Shown here in pieces: positions 41,886-50,975 of a DNA stretch of 64,000 bases (within the stretch, counting starts at the first letter, position 1; each line of letters begins with the position of its first letter). Under the pieces are notes generated by a model. It saw only the letters and a program-made list of their open reading frames with translations, ran no database searches and was not told the DNA's origin. The DNA is from Streptomyces sp. NBC_00190 (lineage in GTDB: Bacteria > Actinomycetota > Actinomycetes > Streptomycetales > Streptomycetaceae): assembly GCF_036203305.1 (NCBI RefSeq), contig NZ_CP108131.1, positions 1,426,001 to 1,490,000 on the forward strand, written 5' to 3'. The position numbers and the translations under genes were made by a program.

Positions 41886-43949
41886 ATGACCATGACTGCA
41901 CAGTCGCACCACAGGCACAGGCCCCTAGCGGTGCTGTCGTTGCTCCTCGCCGTGGTGGCCATGGTGCTCGGCCCCGCGGCCAGCTCCTCGGCCGACCCGG
42001 GCTGGTGGAACCCGGTCGCACGCCCCGCGCCCGACTCCGGGATCAACGTGACGGGCGAACCCTTCCAGGGGACCGACGCACAGGGCCGGGTGCGCGGCTT
42101 CGTCGACGCGCACGACCACCTGATGTCCAACGAGGGCTTCGGCGGCCGGCTCATCTGCGGCAAGCCGTTCTCCGAACAGGGCATCACCGACGCGCTCAAG
42201 GACTGCCCCGAGCACTACCCCGACGGCACGCTCGCGATCTTCGACTTCATCACCAAGGGCGGCGACGGCAAGCACGACCCGAACGGCTGGCCGACCTTCA
42301 AGGACTGGCCCGCCCACGACTCGCTGACCCACCAGCAGAACTACTACGCCTGGGTCGAGCGGGCCTGGCGCGGCGGCCAGCGGGTGCTCGTCAACGACCT
42401 CGTCACCAACGGGGTGATCTGCTCGGTCTACTTCTTCAAGGACCGCGGCTGCGACGAGATGACCGCCATCCGCCTGGAGGCGCAGAAGTCGTACGACATG
42501 CAGGCCTACATCGACAAGATGTACGGCGGCCCGGGCAAGGGCTGGTTCCGGATCGTCACCGACTCCGCGCAGGCCCGCGAGGTCGTCAAGCAGGGCAAGC
42601 TGGCCGTCGTCCTCGGCGTCGAGACCTCCGAGCCGTTCGGCTGCAAGCAGATCCTGGACATCGCGCAGTGCAGCAAGGCCGACATCGACCGCGGCCTCGA
42701 CGAGCTGTACAAGCTGGGCGTGCGCAGCATGTTCCTGTGCCACAAGTTCGACAACGCCCTGTGCGGGGTCCGCTTCGACCAGGGCGCCCTCGGTACGGCG
42801 ATCAACGTGGGCCAGTTCCTGTCGACCGGCACCTTCTGGAAGACGGAGAAGTGCGCCGGCCCGCAGCACGACAACCCCATCGGCCTCGCGCCGGCCGCCT
42901 CGGCGGAGAAGCAGCTCCCGGCGGGCGTCGCGGTCCCCTCGTACGCGGCCGACGCGCAGTGCAACACCCGCGGTCTCACCGAGCTCGGCGACTACGCGGT
43001 GCGCGGCATGATGAAACGCAAGATGATGCTGGAGATCGACCACATGAGCGTCAAGGCCGCGGGCCAGGCCTTCGACATCCTGGAGTCCGAGTCGTACCCC
43101 GGCGTGATCTCCTCGCACAGCTGGATGGACATGGACTGGACCGAGCGGGTGTACCGCCTCGGCGGGTTCGTCGCCCAGTACATGGGCGGCGCGGAGGGAT
43201 TCAGCGCGGAGGCCAAGCGGACCAACGCGCTGCGCGACAAGTACAACGTCGGCTACGGCTTCGGAACCGACATGAACGGCGTCGGCGGCTGGCCCGGCCC
43301 GCGCGGGGCCGACACCCCGAACCCGGTGCGCTACCCCTTCCGCAGCACCGACGGCGGCTCGGTCATCGACCGGCAGACGACCGGCGTGCGCACCTGGGAC
43401 CTCAACACCGACGGCGCCGCGCACTACGGCCTGGTCCCCGACTGGATCGAGGACATCCGCAACGTCGGCGGCCAGGACGTCGTCGACGACCTGTTCAAGG
43501 GTGCCGAGTCCTACCTGACCACCTGGGGCTCGTCCGAGAAGCACAAGGCCGGGGTGAACCTCGCCGCCGGCTCCGCCACCTCGGCCTCGTCCGCCGAGTG
43601 GAACCCGTTCACCAGCTACGCACCCGGCCGGGCCGTGGACGGCAGCACGGGCACCCGCTGGGCCAGCGACTGGAGCGACGACCAGTGGCTCCAGGTCGAC
43701 CTCGGGGCGGCGAGCCTGGTCAAGCGCGTCACCCTCGACTGGGAGCGCGCGTACGGGAAGTCGTACCGCATCGAGCTCTCGGCCGACGGCACGAACTGGC
43801 AGACCGCGTGGTCCACGACCACCGGTGACGGCGGCCTGGACACGGCGCTGTTCGCCGGCACCCCCGCCCGCTACGTACGGGTCCACGGGCTGGGGCGCGG
43901 CACCCAATGGGGCTACTCCCTGTACGAGGTCGGCGTGTACAGCAGCTGA
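41886..43949 (+). CDS. Secreted metal-dependent hydrolase with C-terminal F5/8-type (discoidin) carbohydrate-binding domain
   Basis: The protein is about 687 residues long. A Sec signal at the N-terminus ends near SSSADPGWW. The central amidohydrolase-like domain has the metal motif GFVDAHDHLMSNEGFGG, MLEIDHMSVKAAGQAFDI, VISSHSWMD and GFGTDMNGVGG, consistent with a renal-dipeptidase/amidohydrolase TIM barrel. The last 140 residues (NLAAGSATSASSAEWNPFTS to YSLYEVGVYSS) form an F5/8 type C domain that binds glycans. The substrate is unknown. The start could be GTG 41883 or ATG 41886/41892. A TetR gene follows after 24 bases and may control it. Confidence 0.88.
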   Translation: MTMTAQSHHRHRPLAVLSLLLAVVAMVLGPAASSSADPGWWNPVARPAPDSGINVTGEPFQGTDAQGRVRGFVDAHDHLMSNEGFGGRLICGKPFSEQGITDALKDCPEHYPDGTLAIFDFITKGGDGKHDPNGWPTFKDWPAHDSLTHQQNYYAWVERAWRGGQRVLVNDLVTNGVICSVYFFKDRGCDEMTAIRLEAQKSYDMQAYIDKMYGGPGKGWFRIVTDSAQAREVVKQGKLAVVLGVETSEPFGCKQILDIAQCSKADIDRGLDELYKLGVRSMFLCHKFDNALCGVRFDQGALGTAINVGQFLSTGTFWKTEKCAGPQHDNPIGLAPAASAEKQLPAGVAVPSYAADAQCNTRGLTELGDYAVRGMMKRKMMLEIDHMSVKAAGQAFDILESESYPGVISSHSWMDMDWTERVYRLGGFVAQYMGGAEGFSAEAKRTNALRDKYNVGYGFGTDMNGVGGWPGPRGADTPNPVRYPFRSTDGGSVIDRQTTGVRTWDLNTDGAAHYGLVPDWIEDIRNVGGQDVVDDLFKGAESYLTTWGSSEKHKAGVNLAAGSATSASSAEWNPFTSYAPGRAVDGSTGTRWASDWSDDQWLQVDLGAASLVKRVTLDWERAYGKSYRIELSADGTNWQTAWSTTTGDGGLDTALFAGTPARYVRVHGLGRGTQWGYSLYEVGVYSS

Positions 43950-43973
43950 CCGCACGGAACCGGAAGGAACCCC

Positions 43974-44588
43974 ATGGCACGGATGGCCTCGGCGGAGCGG
44001 CGCCGACAGCTGACCGAAGCGGCCATCCGTGCCATGACCCGGGACGGCGTCGCCCGGACGACGACCCGGTCCATCGCCGCCGAGGCCGGCGTGTCCCTGA
44101 GCGTCTTCCACTACTGCTTCGACTCCAAGCAGGTCCTGCTCGAATCGGTCATCGAGACGATCACCGCCCACTACATCACCGTGGTGAAGGAGGCGATCCA
44201 GCCGAAGGCCACCCTCCGGGAGACCGTCCGGGCCGGGTTCCAGGCGTACTGGGACCACGTGGCGGCCAACCCGGGCGAGCACATGCTCACCTACGAGCTC
44301 ACCCAGTACGCGCTGCGCCAGCCGGGCTTCGAGCACCTGGCCCGGCGGCAGTACGAGCTGTACGCCGAGACCTACACCGGACTCGTCGAACAGCTGCGCC
44401 ACACCATGGGCTTCGAACTGCGCATCCCGGTCCCCGCGCTGGCCCGCTACCTGGCGGCCATGACCGACGGGCTGACGCTGAGCCTGCTGGTCCTCGGCCA
44501 GGACGCGGCCTCGGCGGACATCCTCGACACGCTCACCGACCACGTCGCCGGCCTCGTCGGCGACCACGCCCCGCAGGACATCCTCTAG
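43974..44588 (+). CDS. TetR-family transcriptional regulator
   Basis: The 204-residue regulator has an N-terminal TetR helix-turn-helix (RRRQLTEAAIRAMTRDGVAR to AGVSLSVFHYCFDSKQVLLE). A helical ligand/dimer domain ends LGQDAASADILDTLTDHVAG and resembles BetI-like C-terminal domains. GGAAGGA precedes the ATG. It lies 24 bases after the secreted hydrolase gene and is probably co-transcribed with it. Its TAG shares CTAG with the stop of the convergent phosphatase gene. Confidence 0.92.
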   Translation: MARMASAERRRQLTEAAIRAMTRDGVARTTTRSIAAEAGVSLSVFHYCFDSKQVLLESVIETITAHYITVVKEAIQPKATLRETVRAGFQAYWDHVAANPGEHMLTYELTQYALRQPGFEHLARRQYELYAETYTGLVEQLRHTMGFELRIPVPALARYLAAMTDGLTLSLLVLGQDAASADILDTLTDHVAGLVGDHAPQDIL

Positions 44589-46993
44589 CTCTCGTCCGGA
44601 ACGTGGATGTCCAGGGCGCAGATGTCGTCCCGGTGCCCCTGGCGCCGGGCGGCCAGGGTGCGGGCGAGGGTTTCGCCCCGGCCCTCCTCCAGGAGCCGCC
44701 GGGCGGTCCCGGCGAGCCGGGCGAGTCCCTCGTCGAGGTCCTCCCCCGGTTCCTCGACGAGCCCGTCGGTGTAGAGCACGAGGTGATCGCCGGGTTCCAG
44801 GCCGAGGGTGCTCTGCGCGTAGACGGAGTCGAAGCCGGCCCCGAGGAGGCTGCCCGTCGGCAGGGGGAGGAACCTCGCCTCGCCGCCGCGGATCAGCAGG
44901 GGCGGCAGGTGCCCGGCCCGTACCCAGGTCAGGCGGCGGTCCCAGGGCTGGTAGCGGCCCATGATCATGGTGGCGGTGGCCCCGTAGGTGTCCCTGGCGG
45001 TGTGCAGCAGGAGGGTGTTGAGCCTGCTCAGTACGTCGGGCAGCGCCGAGCCGGTGACGGCCATGCCCTTGGCGGTGAAGCGGAGCTGGGCCATGGTGGC
45101 GACGGCGTCCAGGCCGTGGCCGGCGACGTCGCCGACGACGAAGAGCGCGCTCCTGTCGGGGAGTTCGATGGCGCTGTACCAGTCACCGCCGACGTTGACC
45201 CCGCTCTCGGAGGGTACGTAGGCGACGTCGATGCACAGGCCGGCGAGCTCCAGGGACTGCTCGGGGATGGGCAGCAGCGCGTGCTGGAGCCGGGCGGCGA
45301 GGGTGCGTTCGGCCTGCAACATGCCGCGCTCCACGAGGACGGCGCGCTCGCTCTCGCGCAGGGCCAGTTCGATGTCCCGCAACGCGGTGACGTTCTGGAA
45401 GAAGCCGTGCACCTCGACCGGGGTGCCGTCCGCGTCGGTCTGCGCCTCGGCGAAGATCCGCAGGTGCCGTACCCCGTCGGTGGTGGTGACGCGGAACGGC
45501 AGGTCTACCGGGGCTCCGTCGCGCAGCAGCCGCTTCACGGCCGCGCCCAGCCGCGCGAGGTCGTCGGGTACGACGTGCCGGGGCAGTTCCTTCAGCCCGA
45601 TCGGACCCAGCGCGGGATCTCGGTCGAAGATCGCGTAGACCTGCTCGGACCAGGTGATGGTGTTCGTCGCCAGATGCCAGGCGGCCCATCCGAGGTTGCC
45701 CAGGCGCTGCATGTCGTCCAGCCGGCGGGCCTCGCGCTCGCTGGAGTCGTGGCGGACCCAGGAGACGACCAGGCGGGCCCCCAGCCGGGTGGCCCGGACG
45801 GAGTAGGTGGACTGCCGGGGAACTCCGGCGGTGACCTCCTCGTAGACGAAGGGCTCACCTTCGTAGACGGTTCCGGTGCTCAGCGTGTCCAGGTAGCCCT
45901 CCCACAGGGCCGTTCCCGCCACCGTGGGGTAGGTCTCCAGGATGCGGCGGCCCACGAGCTCCTTGCCCCGCCGTCCGGCCACGTCGACCGATTCCGGCGC
46001 CGCCGCGTCGATCCGGTAGTCCTCCACCTCTCCCGTCCCGGAGCGCAGTGGGGTGAGCAGTACCGCGGTTTCGGACATCGCGTCCAGGATCCGCTGGACG
46101 GCTTCCACCTCGCCCGGCTCGCCGGGGTCCGGCGGGCGCCCGATGTGGCGCAGGGGGGCCGCGCACAGCCGTACGGCACGGAGCAGCAGGGCCCGGGTGT
46201 CGGCGTCGAAGGGGGTCTGCCGGGTCCGGAAGAACCCGATGGCGGCCGTCACCGGGCGGTGGCCGGGTACCGGGAGCCAGGCGCGCGTCGGCCACAGACC
46301 GGGTGGATCGCCGATGAGGTGGTAGCGGATGCCGTCCCGCGCCGGATCCTCGAGCCAGAGCGGCTGCCCGCCGTCGATGGCCTCCAGGGCGGCCAATCCG
46401 CTCAGCGGCGGGACATGGTGCCACTGCGCGGCCAGTTCGTCGCCGACGCCGGCGTGTCCGGCCAGTTCCAGGCTCCCGGCGGGCGCCACGGCGTAGATCA
46501 TCACGCCGTCCACACCCGCGGGGTCGGCGAGTGCGGACCGCAGCAGCCCGGCGACGTCGTCGGGGCCGTGCGCACCGGCCAGGCCGTCGGCCAGCCGGGC
46601 CAGGACCGCCCGGTGCCCGGCGCCGCCGTGGCCCGCGGCGGAGTGGCGGTCCGTGCCCGAAGCCGGGGGGCCCGGCTCGGAGGACGGGCAGGCCTGCGCG
46701 GCGGGGACGGGGGGCGACGCTGGACCGGCGGGGATCCGGCCCAGCGTGATCCAGCACTCCTCCATGAGCGTCCGCTGCCCCTGCGCGGCGCGGCGCAGCA
46801 GCGTCTCGTACGCCACGTCCTCCGACAGGCCCTCCAGGGCCATCAGCACGCCCTTGGCGCGCTCCAGGACGGCCGTGGTCGAAGCGAGACCCTCCAGGCC
46901 CACGACTTCCGCGCGCAGCTTGGCCACGACCCTGGCCAGTGCGAGCACCTCGGGCACGGCGCCGTCGCCCGGAGGCGCGGTATCGCTCGTCAT
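44585..46993 (-). CDS. ANTAR-GAF-PAS-SpoIIE multidomain phosphatase
   Basis: The 802-residue signalling protein has an N-terminal ANTAR-like three-helix RNA-binding motif (LERAKGVLMALEGLSEDVAY, about 20-75). GAF follows (about 115-285), then two PAS domains (about 300-420 and 430-540, the second with HGFFQNVTALRDIELAL). A SpoIIE/PP2C phosphatase ends it (about 555-800: GVNVGGDWYSAIELPD, VVGDVAGHGLDAVATMAQLR, LYTDGLVEEPGEDLDEG, DDICALDIHV). It would sense a small signal and dephosphorylate an anti-anti-sigma factor. The ATG at 46993 is within an inverted CATGCT/AGCATG. ANTAR is usually C-terminal in response regulators, so the order here is less common. Confidence 0.92.
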   Translation of the reverse strand: MTSDTAPPGDGAVPEVLALARVVAKLRAEVVGLEGLASTTAVLERAKGVLMALEGLSEDVAYETLLRRAAQGQRTLMEECWITLGRIPAGPASPPVPAAQACPSSEPGPPASGTDRHSAAGHGGAGHRAVLARLADGLAGAHGPDDVAGLLRSALADPAGVDGVMIYAVAPAGSLELAGHAGVGDELAAQWHHVPPLSGLAALEAIDGGQPLWLEDPARDGIRYHLIGDPPGLWPTRAWLPVPGHRPVTAAIGFFRTRQTPFDADTRALLLRAVRLCAAPLRHIGRPPDPGEPGEVEAVQRILDAMSETAVLLTPLRSGTGEVEDYRIDAAAPESVDVAGRRGKELVGRRILETYPTVAGTALWEGYLDTLSTGTVYEGEPFVYEEVTAGVPRQSTYSVRATRLGARLVVSWVRHDSSEREARRLDDMQRLGNLGWAAWHLATNTITWSEQVYAIFDRDPALGPIGLKELPRHVVPDDLARLGAAVKRLLRDGAPVDLPFRVTTTDGVRHLRIFAEAQTDADGTPVEVHGFFQNVTALRDIELALRESERAVLVERGMLQAERTLAARLQHALLPIPEQSLELAGLCIDVAYVPSESGVNVGGDWYSAIELPDRSALFVVGDVAGHGLDAVATMAQLRFTAKGMAVTGSALPDVLSRLNTLLLHTARDTYGATATMIMGRYQPWDRRLTWVRAGHLPPLLIRGGEARFLPLPTGSLLGAGFDSVYAQSTLGLEPGDHLVLYTDGLVEEPGEDLDEGLARLAGTARRLLEEGRGETLARTLAARRQGHRDDICALDIHVPDES

Positions 46994-47061
46994 GCTCCGA
47001 GCATGTCACGACTCGGGGCCCGTCACGGGCCGGAACCCATGACGGGCTGGGGGCCGAAGGG

Positions 47062-48174
47062 TCAGCCCGCGAGGGGGGCGGCGGCTGCCGTGCCCACCAC
47101 GAGGCTGTCGACGACCCCCCGCAGGCTGCCCGTGCGTCTCAGGGCCGCCCGCTGACGGCTCGCGCCGGTGCCCTGGCGGCGCAGGTCGTCCCACAGGGAT
47201 TCCACGGCGTACAGGTCACCGGCCGCCGCGAGCCCGGGTGCGGCGCGCTCCAGCAGCCGCTCGACGAGCAGGGCGGCGGGCCGTTCCAGGCCGCTCACCG
47301 GGTCGAGGCCCAGTCCGTCGATGCCGTGCTCCGCGGCCATCTCGTGGGCCCTGCGCAGCGTGGCCGTCGCGGGTTGGGGCGGCGGCACGTCGGCGTCCGC
47401 TTCGGCGAGGAGCGTCCCGGCGAGACCGCGTACGAGTGCGGCCAGCAGGACGACCGTGTCCACGTCGGCGTTGACGTCGGCGATCCGGAACTCCAGCGTC
47501 GGCACGTGCTCGGAGGGCCGGGCGTACCAATAGAGCATGCGGCGGTCGAGCAGCACTCCGGAGCCGACCATGCCGTCGACGTATTCCAGGTACCGGGGCT
47601 CGTCCAGCAGCGGGGGCGGTCCCACGGTGGGCCAGGCGGAGAAGGCGACCGACCGCCAGCTGTCGAAGCCCGTGTCACGGCCGCATTCGACGGGGGAATT
47701 CCCGGTCAGCGACTGGAGCACCGGCAGCCAGGGGCGTATGTGGTTCGAGAGGGCCAGCGCGCGCTTGCGGTCCAGGGCGCCGACGTGCACGTGGCATCCG
47801 CAGACCATGCGGGAGGGGCCGACGAGGGAGGCGAACCGGCGGGCCATGCGACGGTAGCGTTCGTTGTCGGTGACCGTCAGCGGCTCCTGCGGAGCGATCA
47901 CCGGGACCCCCGAGGCCACCAGCAGGCAGCCCACCTCGCTCGCGCTCGGTGCGACGGTCCCCCGCAGCCGTACCAACTGCTCGCGCAGGTCCGCGCGGTC
48001 GGCGGTCGGCACGGTGCAGACCTCCACCTGCGCGTTGTAGAACTCCGCCTGGACCTGCTCGCCCATCAGGCCCTCGAGGGCGCTGATCACCTTGGGCGCG
48101 CGGTTCACCGGCGCCCTGCTGACCCGGTCGACCAGCAGGTACTCCTCCTCGACACCCATGGTCAGAACGTCCAT
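47062..48174 (-). CDS. YbdK-like carboxylate-amine ligase (glutamate-cysteine ligase family 2)
   Basis: The 370-residue GCS2-family protein starts MDVLTMGVEEEYLLVDRVS and has AEFYNAQVEVCT, CGCHVHVGALDRKRALALSN, and EFRIADVNADVDTVVLLAAL, all family landmarks. Relatives have weak glutamate-cysteine ligase activity in vitro. Streptomyces use mycothiol, so the true substrate is probably another carboxylate and amine. GGAGA lies 4 bases before the ATG. It follows the phosphatase gene's 5' end head to tail, 68 bases away, on the same strand. Confidence 0.93.
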   Translation of the reverse strand: MDVLTMGVEEEYLLVDRVSRAPVNRAPKVISALEGLMGEQVQAEFYNAQVEVCTVPTADRADLREQLVRLRGTVAPSASEVGCLLVASGVPVIAPQEPLTVTDNERYRRMARRFASLVGPSRMVCGCHVHVGALDRKRALALSNHIRPWLPVLQSLTGNSPVECGRDTGFDSWRSVAFSAWPTVGPPPLLDEPRYLEYVDGMVGSGVLLDRRMLYWYARPSEHVPTLEFRIADVNADVDTVVLLAALVRGLAGTLLAEADADVPPPQPATATLRRAHEMAAEHGIDGLGLDPVSGLERPAALLVERLLERAAPGLAAAGDLYAVESLWDDLRRQGTGASRQRAALRRTGSLRGVVDSLVVGTAAAAPLAG

Positions 48175-48350
48175 CGGCTCTCCTGTTCAGAAAGTACCCG
48201 GCGCCTACTCCTGCCTCCCCTCGCTTCATCGTCCCAGTACACCTTCCGATCGGCCCGCCCGCACATGAGCGGCCCTCGGCCGGGCAGGGGCAGGGGGCAG
48301 CGCAGAGGCCGTACGGACAGCGAGTACGGCCGAAACCCGAGGTGAGCCGT

Positions 48351-48512
48351 ATGGACTGGTCGAGCGAACCGGAGCCCGAGGGCCCCGGTCCCACCCCCGA
48401 GAGCCCCGATCCGGTACCCCGCGATCCGCAGCCGCCCCCGGCTCCCGGCCGCCCGGCTCCGGGCGCGCCGCCTCCCGACGAGCCGCCGGCGGTCCCGGAA
48501 CCCCCTGACTGA
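48351..48512 (+). CDS. Small proline-rich acidic peptide (53 residues)
   Basis: ATG 48351 follows GAGGTGA. The product starts MDWSSEPEPEGPGPTPESPD and is about 40% proline with many Glu/Asp residues, so it is disordered. The stop is 14 bases before the GTG of the DJ-1/PfpI gene, and the spacing suggests a two-gene operon. Low-complexity frames arise by chance in GC-rich DNA, so translation is likely but not certain. Confidence 0.45.
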   Translation: MDWSSEPEPEGPGPTPESPDPVPRDPQPPPAPGRPAPGAPPPDEPPAVPEPPD

Positions 48513-48526
48513 AGGAGATGAACCCG

Positions 48527-49117
48527 GTGCGCATCGCCTTTCTCATGGCGCCCGAAGGCGTCGAGGAGATCGAACTCACCGAGCCCTGGAAAGCCGCACT
48601 GGCGGCGGGCTGGAACCCTCAGCTGGTCTCCACGAGAGCCGGCCGGATCCGCGCCTACCACCATCTCGAAAAGGCGGGAACCTACCCCGTCGACCACGTC
48701 CTCGCCGGGGACACGTCGGACGCCTTCGACGCGCTCGTCCTGCCTGGCGGGGTCGCCAACCCGGACGCCCTGCGACTGAACGCGCGGGCCGTCGCCTTCA
48801 CGCGCAGCTTCTTCGAGGCCGGAAAGCCCGTCGCCGCGATCTGCCACGCCCCGTGGACCCTGGTGGAGGCCGACGTCGTACGGGGCCGCACGCTCACCTC
48901 GTGGCCGAGCCTGGCGACCGACATCCGCAACGCGGGCGGCACCTGGGTGGACGAGGAGGTGCACGTCTGCCGCGAGGCGCCGGGCACGCTGATCACCAGC
49001 CGCAAGCCGGGTGACCTGGACGTCTTCTGCGCCACGTTCGTCAAGGAGTTCGGCGCCGGCTGGCCGGTCTTCGTGCGGCCTGCGGACGCTGAGCCTGCCT
49101 CGGCCCGCGACGCCTGA
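48527..49117 (+). CDS. DJ-1/PfpI family protein
   Basis: The roughly 196-residue protein has the DJ-1/PfpI flavodoxin-like fold: RIAFLMAPEGVEEIELTEPW at the N-terminus, VLPGGVANPDALR, and nucleophile elbow VAAICHAPWTLVEA with Cys106. It belongs to the PfpI/YhbO-type branch (protease, glyoxalase or general stress protein). I prefer GTG 48527, since AAGGAG lies 8 bases upstream; the ATG at 48518 would overlap that site. It may be translated together with the proline-rich peptide gene before it. A bidirectional terminator follows. Confidence 0.92.
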   Translation: MRIAFLMAPEGVEEIELTEPWKAALAAGWNPQLVSTRAGRIRAYHHLEKAGTYPVDHVLAGDTSDAFDALVLPGGVANPDALRLNARAVAFTRSFFEAGKPVAAICHAPWTLVEADVVRGRTLTSWPSLATDIRNAGGTWVDEEVHVCREAPGTLITSRKPGDLDVFCATFVKEFGAGWPVFVRPADAEPASARDA

Positions 49118-49131
49118 CCGGCGAAGAGAGA

Positions 49132-49172
49132 CCGGCCCCGCGCACCGCCGCGGGGGCGGTGCGCGGGGCCGG
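49132..49172. terminator. Perfect 18-bp bidirectional terminator
   Basis: Arms 49132-49149 and 49155-49172 pair perfectly around the 5-base loop GCGGG. It lies between the stops of the DJ-1/PfpI gene (49117) and the convergent FAD monooxygenase gene (49184). Confidence 0.88.
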
Positions 49173-49183
49173 GTGCCGGTCGG

Positions 49184-50827
49184 TCAGGACAGGTACAGCA
49201 GCGCGCTCAGGACCTCGTGCAGGACGGCTTCGGGATCGGCCACGGCTTCCGCCGAGCGCCAGGCCACGAAGCCGTCAGGGCGTACGACGACCGCCCCGGT
49301 CTTCGTCGTGCCGTGGACCTCAGCCCAGTCGGCGCCCTCCTCCGTGGCCAGGTCGGCCTCGGGGCTGGTGCCGATCGCGTACGCGTCCAGGCCCACGCCC
49401 AGCTGCCCGGCGGTGGACCGCGCCGCCGCCCGCCAGGGGGTGCCCTCGGAGCTGAGCAGCACGAACGACCGCTCGTAGAGGTCCACCGTGGACGTCCGCC
49501 CGCCGGGCCCCCGCAGCCACATGTGCGGCGCGCGCGTGCCCGGCTCGCCGGTCAGCCGCATCCGTTCGGGCACGACGGGCAGTTCCGGGTCGGTGCCCAG
49601 GACGGCGCCCAGGTTGTAGCGGTAGCCCATGGCGACGGAGAGGACCCCGCCCCCTGGCCGGCCGCCGCCGCGCGGCGCGGGGGCGGCCTCGGGTTCGTAC
49701 CCCGGGTGGCTGTGTTCCGCCGAGCGGGCCGAGGCACGCTCGCTCGTCGCCCTGGCGACGGGCAGCCGCTCGGCCTCGTAGGTCTGCAGCAGTCGCGGAC
49801 CCGCCGAGCCGTTCAGCACGGCGGCGAGCTTCCAGGCGAGGTTGTGGGCGTCCTGGATCCCGGTGTTCGAGCCGAACGCCCCGGTGGGGGACATCTCGTG
49901 GGCGGAGTCGCCCGCGAGGAAGACCCGCCCGGTCCCGTACCGTTCGGCGACGCGCTCGGCGGCGTGCCACGGGGCCTTCCCGGTGATCTCGATGTCCAGG
50001 TCGGGCGCGCCGACGGCCCGCCGGATGTGCTCGGCGCAGCGCTCGTCGGTGAAGTCGTCGATCGTCTCGCCCCGGTCGGGGTGCCACGGCGCGTGGAAGA
50101 CCCACCGCTCGCGGTTGTCGACGGGGAGCAGGGCCCCGTCCGCGCCGGGCTTGGTCAGGTAGCACACGATGAAGCGCCGCTCGCCGACCACTTCCGCGAG
50201 TCCGCGGGACCGGAAGGTGACGCTCACGTTGTGGAACAGGTCGCCGTGGCCGCTCTGGCCGATGCCGAGCTGCTCCCGGACGGGGCTGCGCGGCCCGTCC
50301 GCGGCGACGAGGTAGTCGGCGCGGACGGTGCTGTGCTCCCCGGTTTCCCGGTTCTTCACGATCGCGGTCACACCGGTGTCGTCGGGGTCGAAGGAGAGGA
50401 GTTCGGTGGAGAACCGCAGGTCCGCCCCGAGCTCGGGGGTCACCGACATCAGCACCGGCTCGATGTCGTTCTGGCTGCACAGGCACCACGCCGCCGGGCT
50501 GAATCGGGCGAGCGCACCCCCCGGGTCGATCTCTTCGAACAGCCACTCCAGGTCGTCACCGGTCAGCGAGCCGCCCTGCATGATGCCGTGATTGTCCGCC
50601 AGGACCGAGGCGGCCTCACGGATCCGGTCCTCCACGCCGGCGACTCGGAACAGCTCCATGGTCCGTACGTTGATCCCGCGTCCGCGCGGGTGCATCGAGG
50701 TGCCCGCATGCTTCTCGACCAGCATGTGCCTGATGCCGTGCCGGCCCAGAAATAGCGAGGTGCACAGGCCCACCAGCGAGCCGCCCACGATGAGGACCGG
50801 GACGCGGTGGTCGACGTTTTCCTTCAT
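49184..50827 (-). CDS. FAD-dependent aromatic hydroxylase (polyketide-type monooxygenase)
   Basis: The roughly 547-residue group A flavin monooxygenase has a dinucleotide-binding VPVLIVGGSLVGLCTSLFLG at the N-terminus, DG motif DYLVAADGPRSPVR, and GD motif RVFLAGDSAHEMSPTGAFGS. A thioredoxin-like C-terminal domain completes it. It resembles the PheA/TfdB-like hydroxylases of aromatic polyketide pathways, including the spore-pigment hydroxylase (WhiE ORFVIII-like). It is divergent from SchA/CurD and ACP genes, strengthening a polyketide role. The ATG at 50827 (after GAGAAG) is preferred over 50839. Confidence 0.9.
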   Translation of the reverse strand: MKENVDHRVPVLIVGGSLVGLCTSLFLGRHGIRHMLVEKHAGTSMHPRGRGINVRTMELFRVAGVEDRIREAASVLADNHGIMQGGSLTGDDLEWLFEEIDPGGALARFSPAAWCLCSQNDIEPVLMSVTPELGADLRFSTELLSFDPDDTGVTAIVKNRETGEHSTVRADYLVAADGPRSPVREQLGIGQSGHGDLFHNVSVTFRSRGLAEVVGERRFIVCYLTKPGADGALLPVDNRERWVFHAPWHPDRGETIDDFTDERCAEHIRRAVGAPDLDIEITGKAPWHAAERVAERYGTGRVFLAGDSAHEMSPTGAFGSNTGIQDAHNLAWKLAAVLNGSAGPRLLQTYEAERLPVARATSERASARSAEHSHPGYEPEAAPAPRGGGRPGGGVLSVAMGYRYNLGAVLGTDPELPVVPERMRLTGEPGTRAPHMWLRGPGGRTSTVDLYERSFVLLSSEGTPWRAAARSTAGQLGVGLDAYAIGTSPEADLATEEGADWAEVHGTTKTGAVVVRPDGFVAWRSAEAVADPEAVLHEVLSALLYLS

Positions 50828-50975
50828 GGCACTTCTCATGCCCTGCGCGAGGGGCGTTCCCTCGCCCGTTCACCCGCATGGATCTCTCCTCTCGCGCCGA
50901 TGGCAGTACCGGACCACGATCGGTTCGGGTGGCGCCGCCCCGTGGCGACCGCGATGTCTCGAAGGAGTGTGAACG

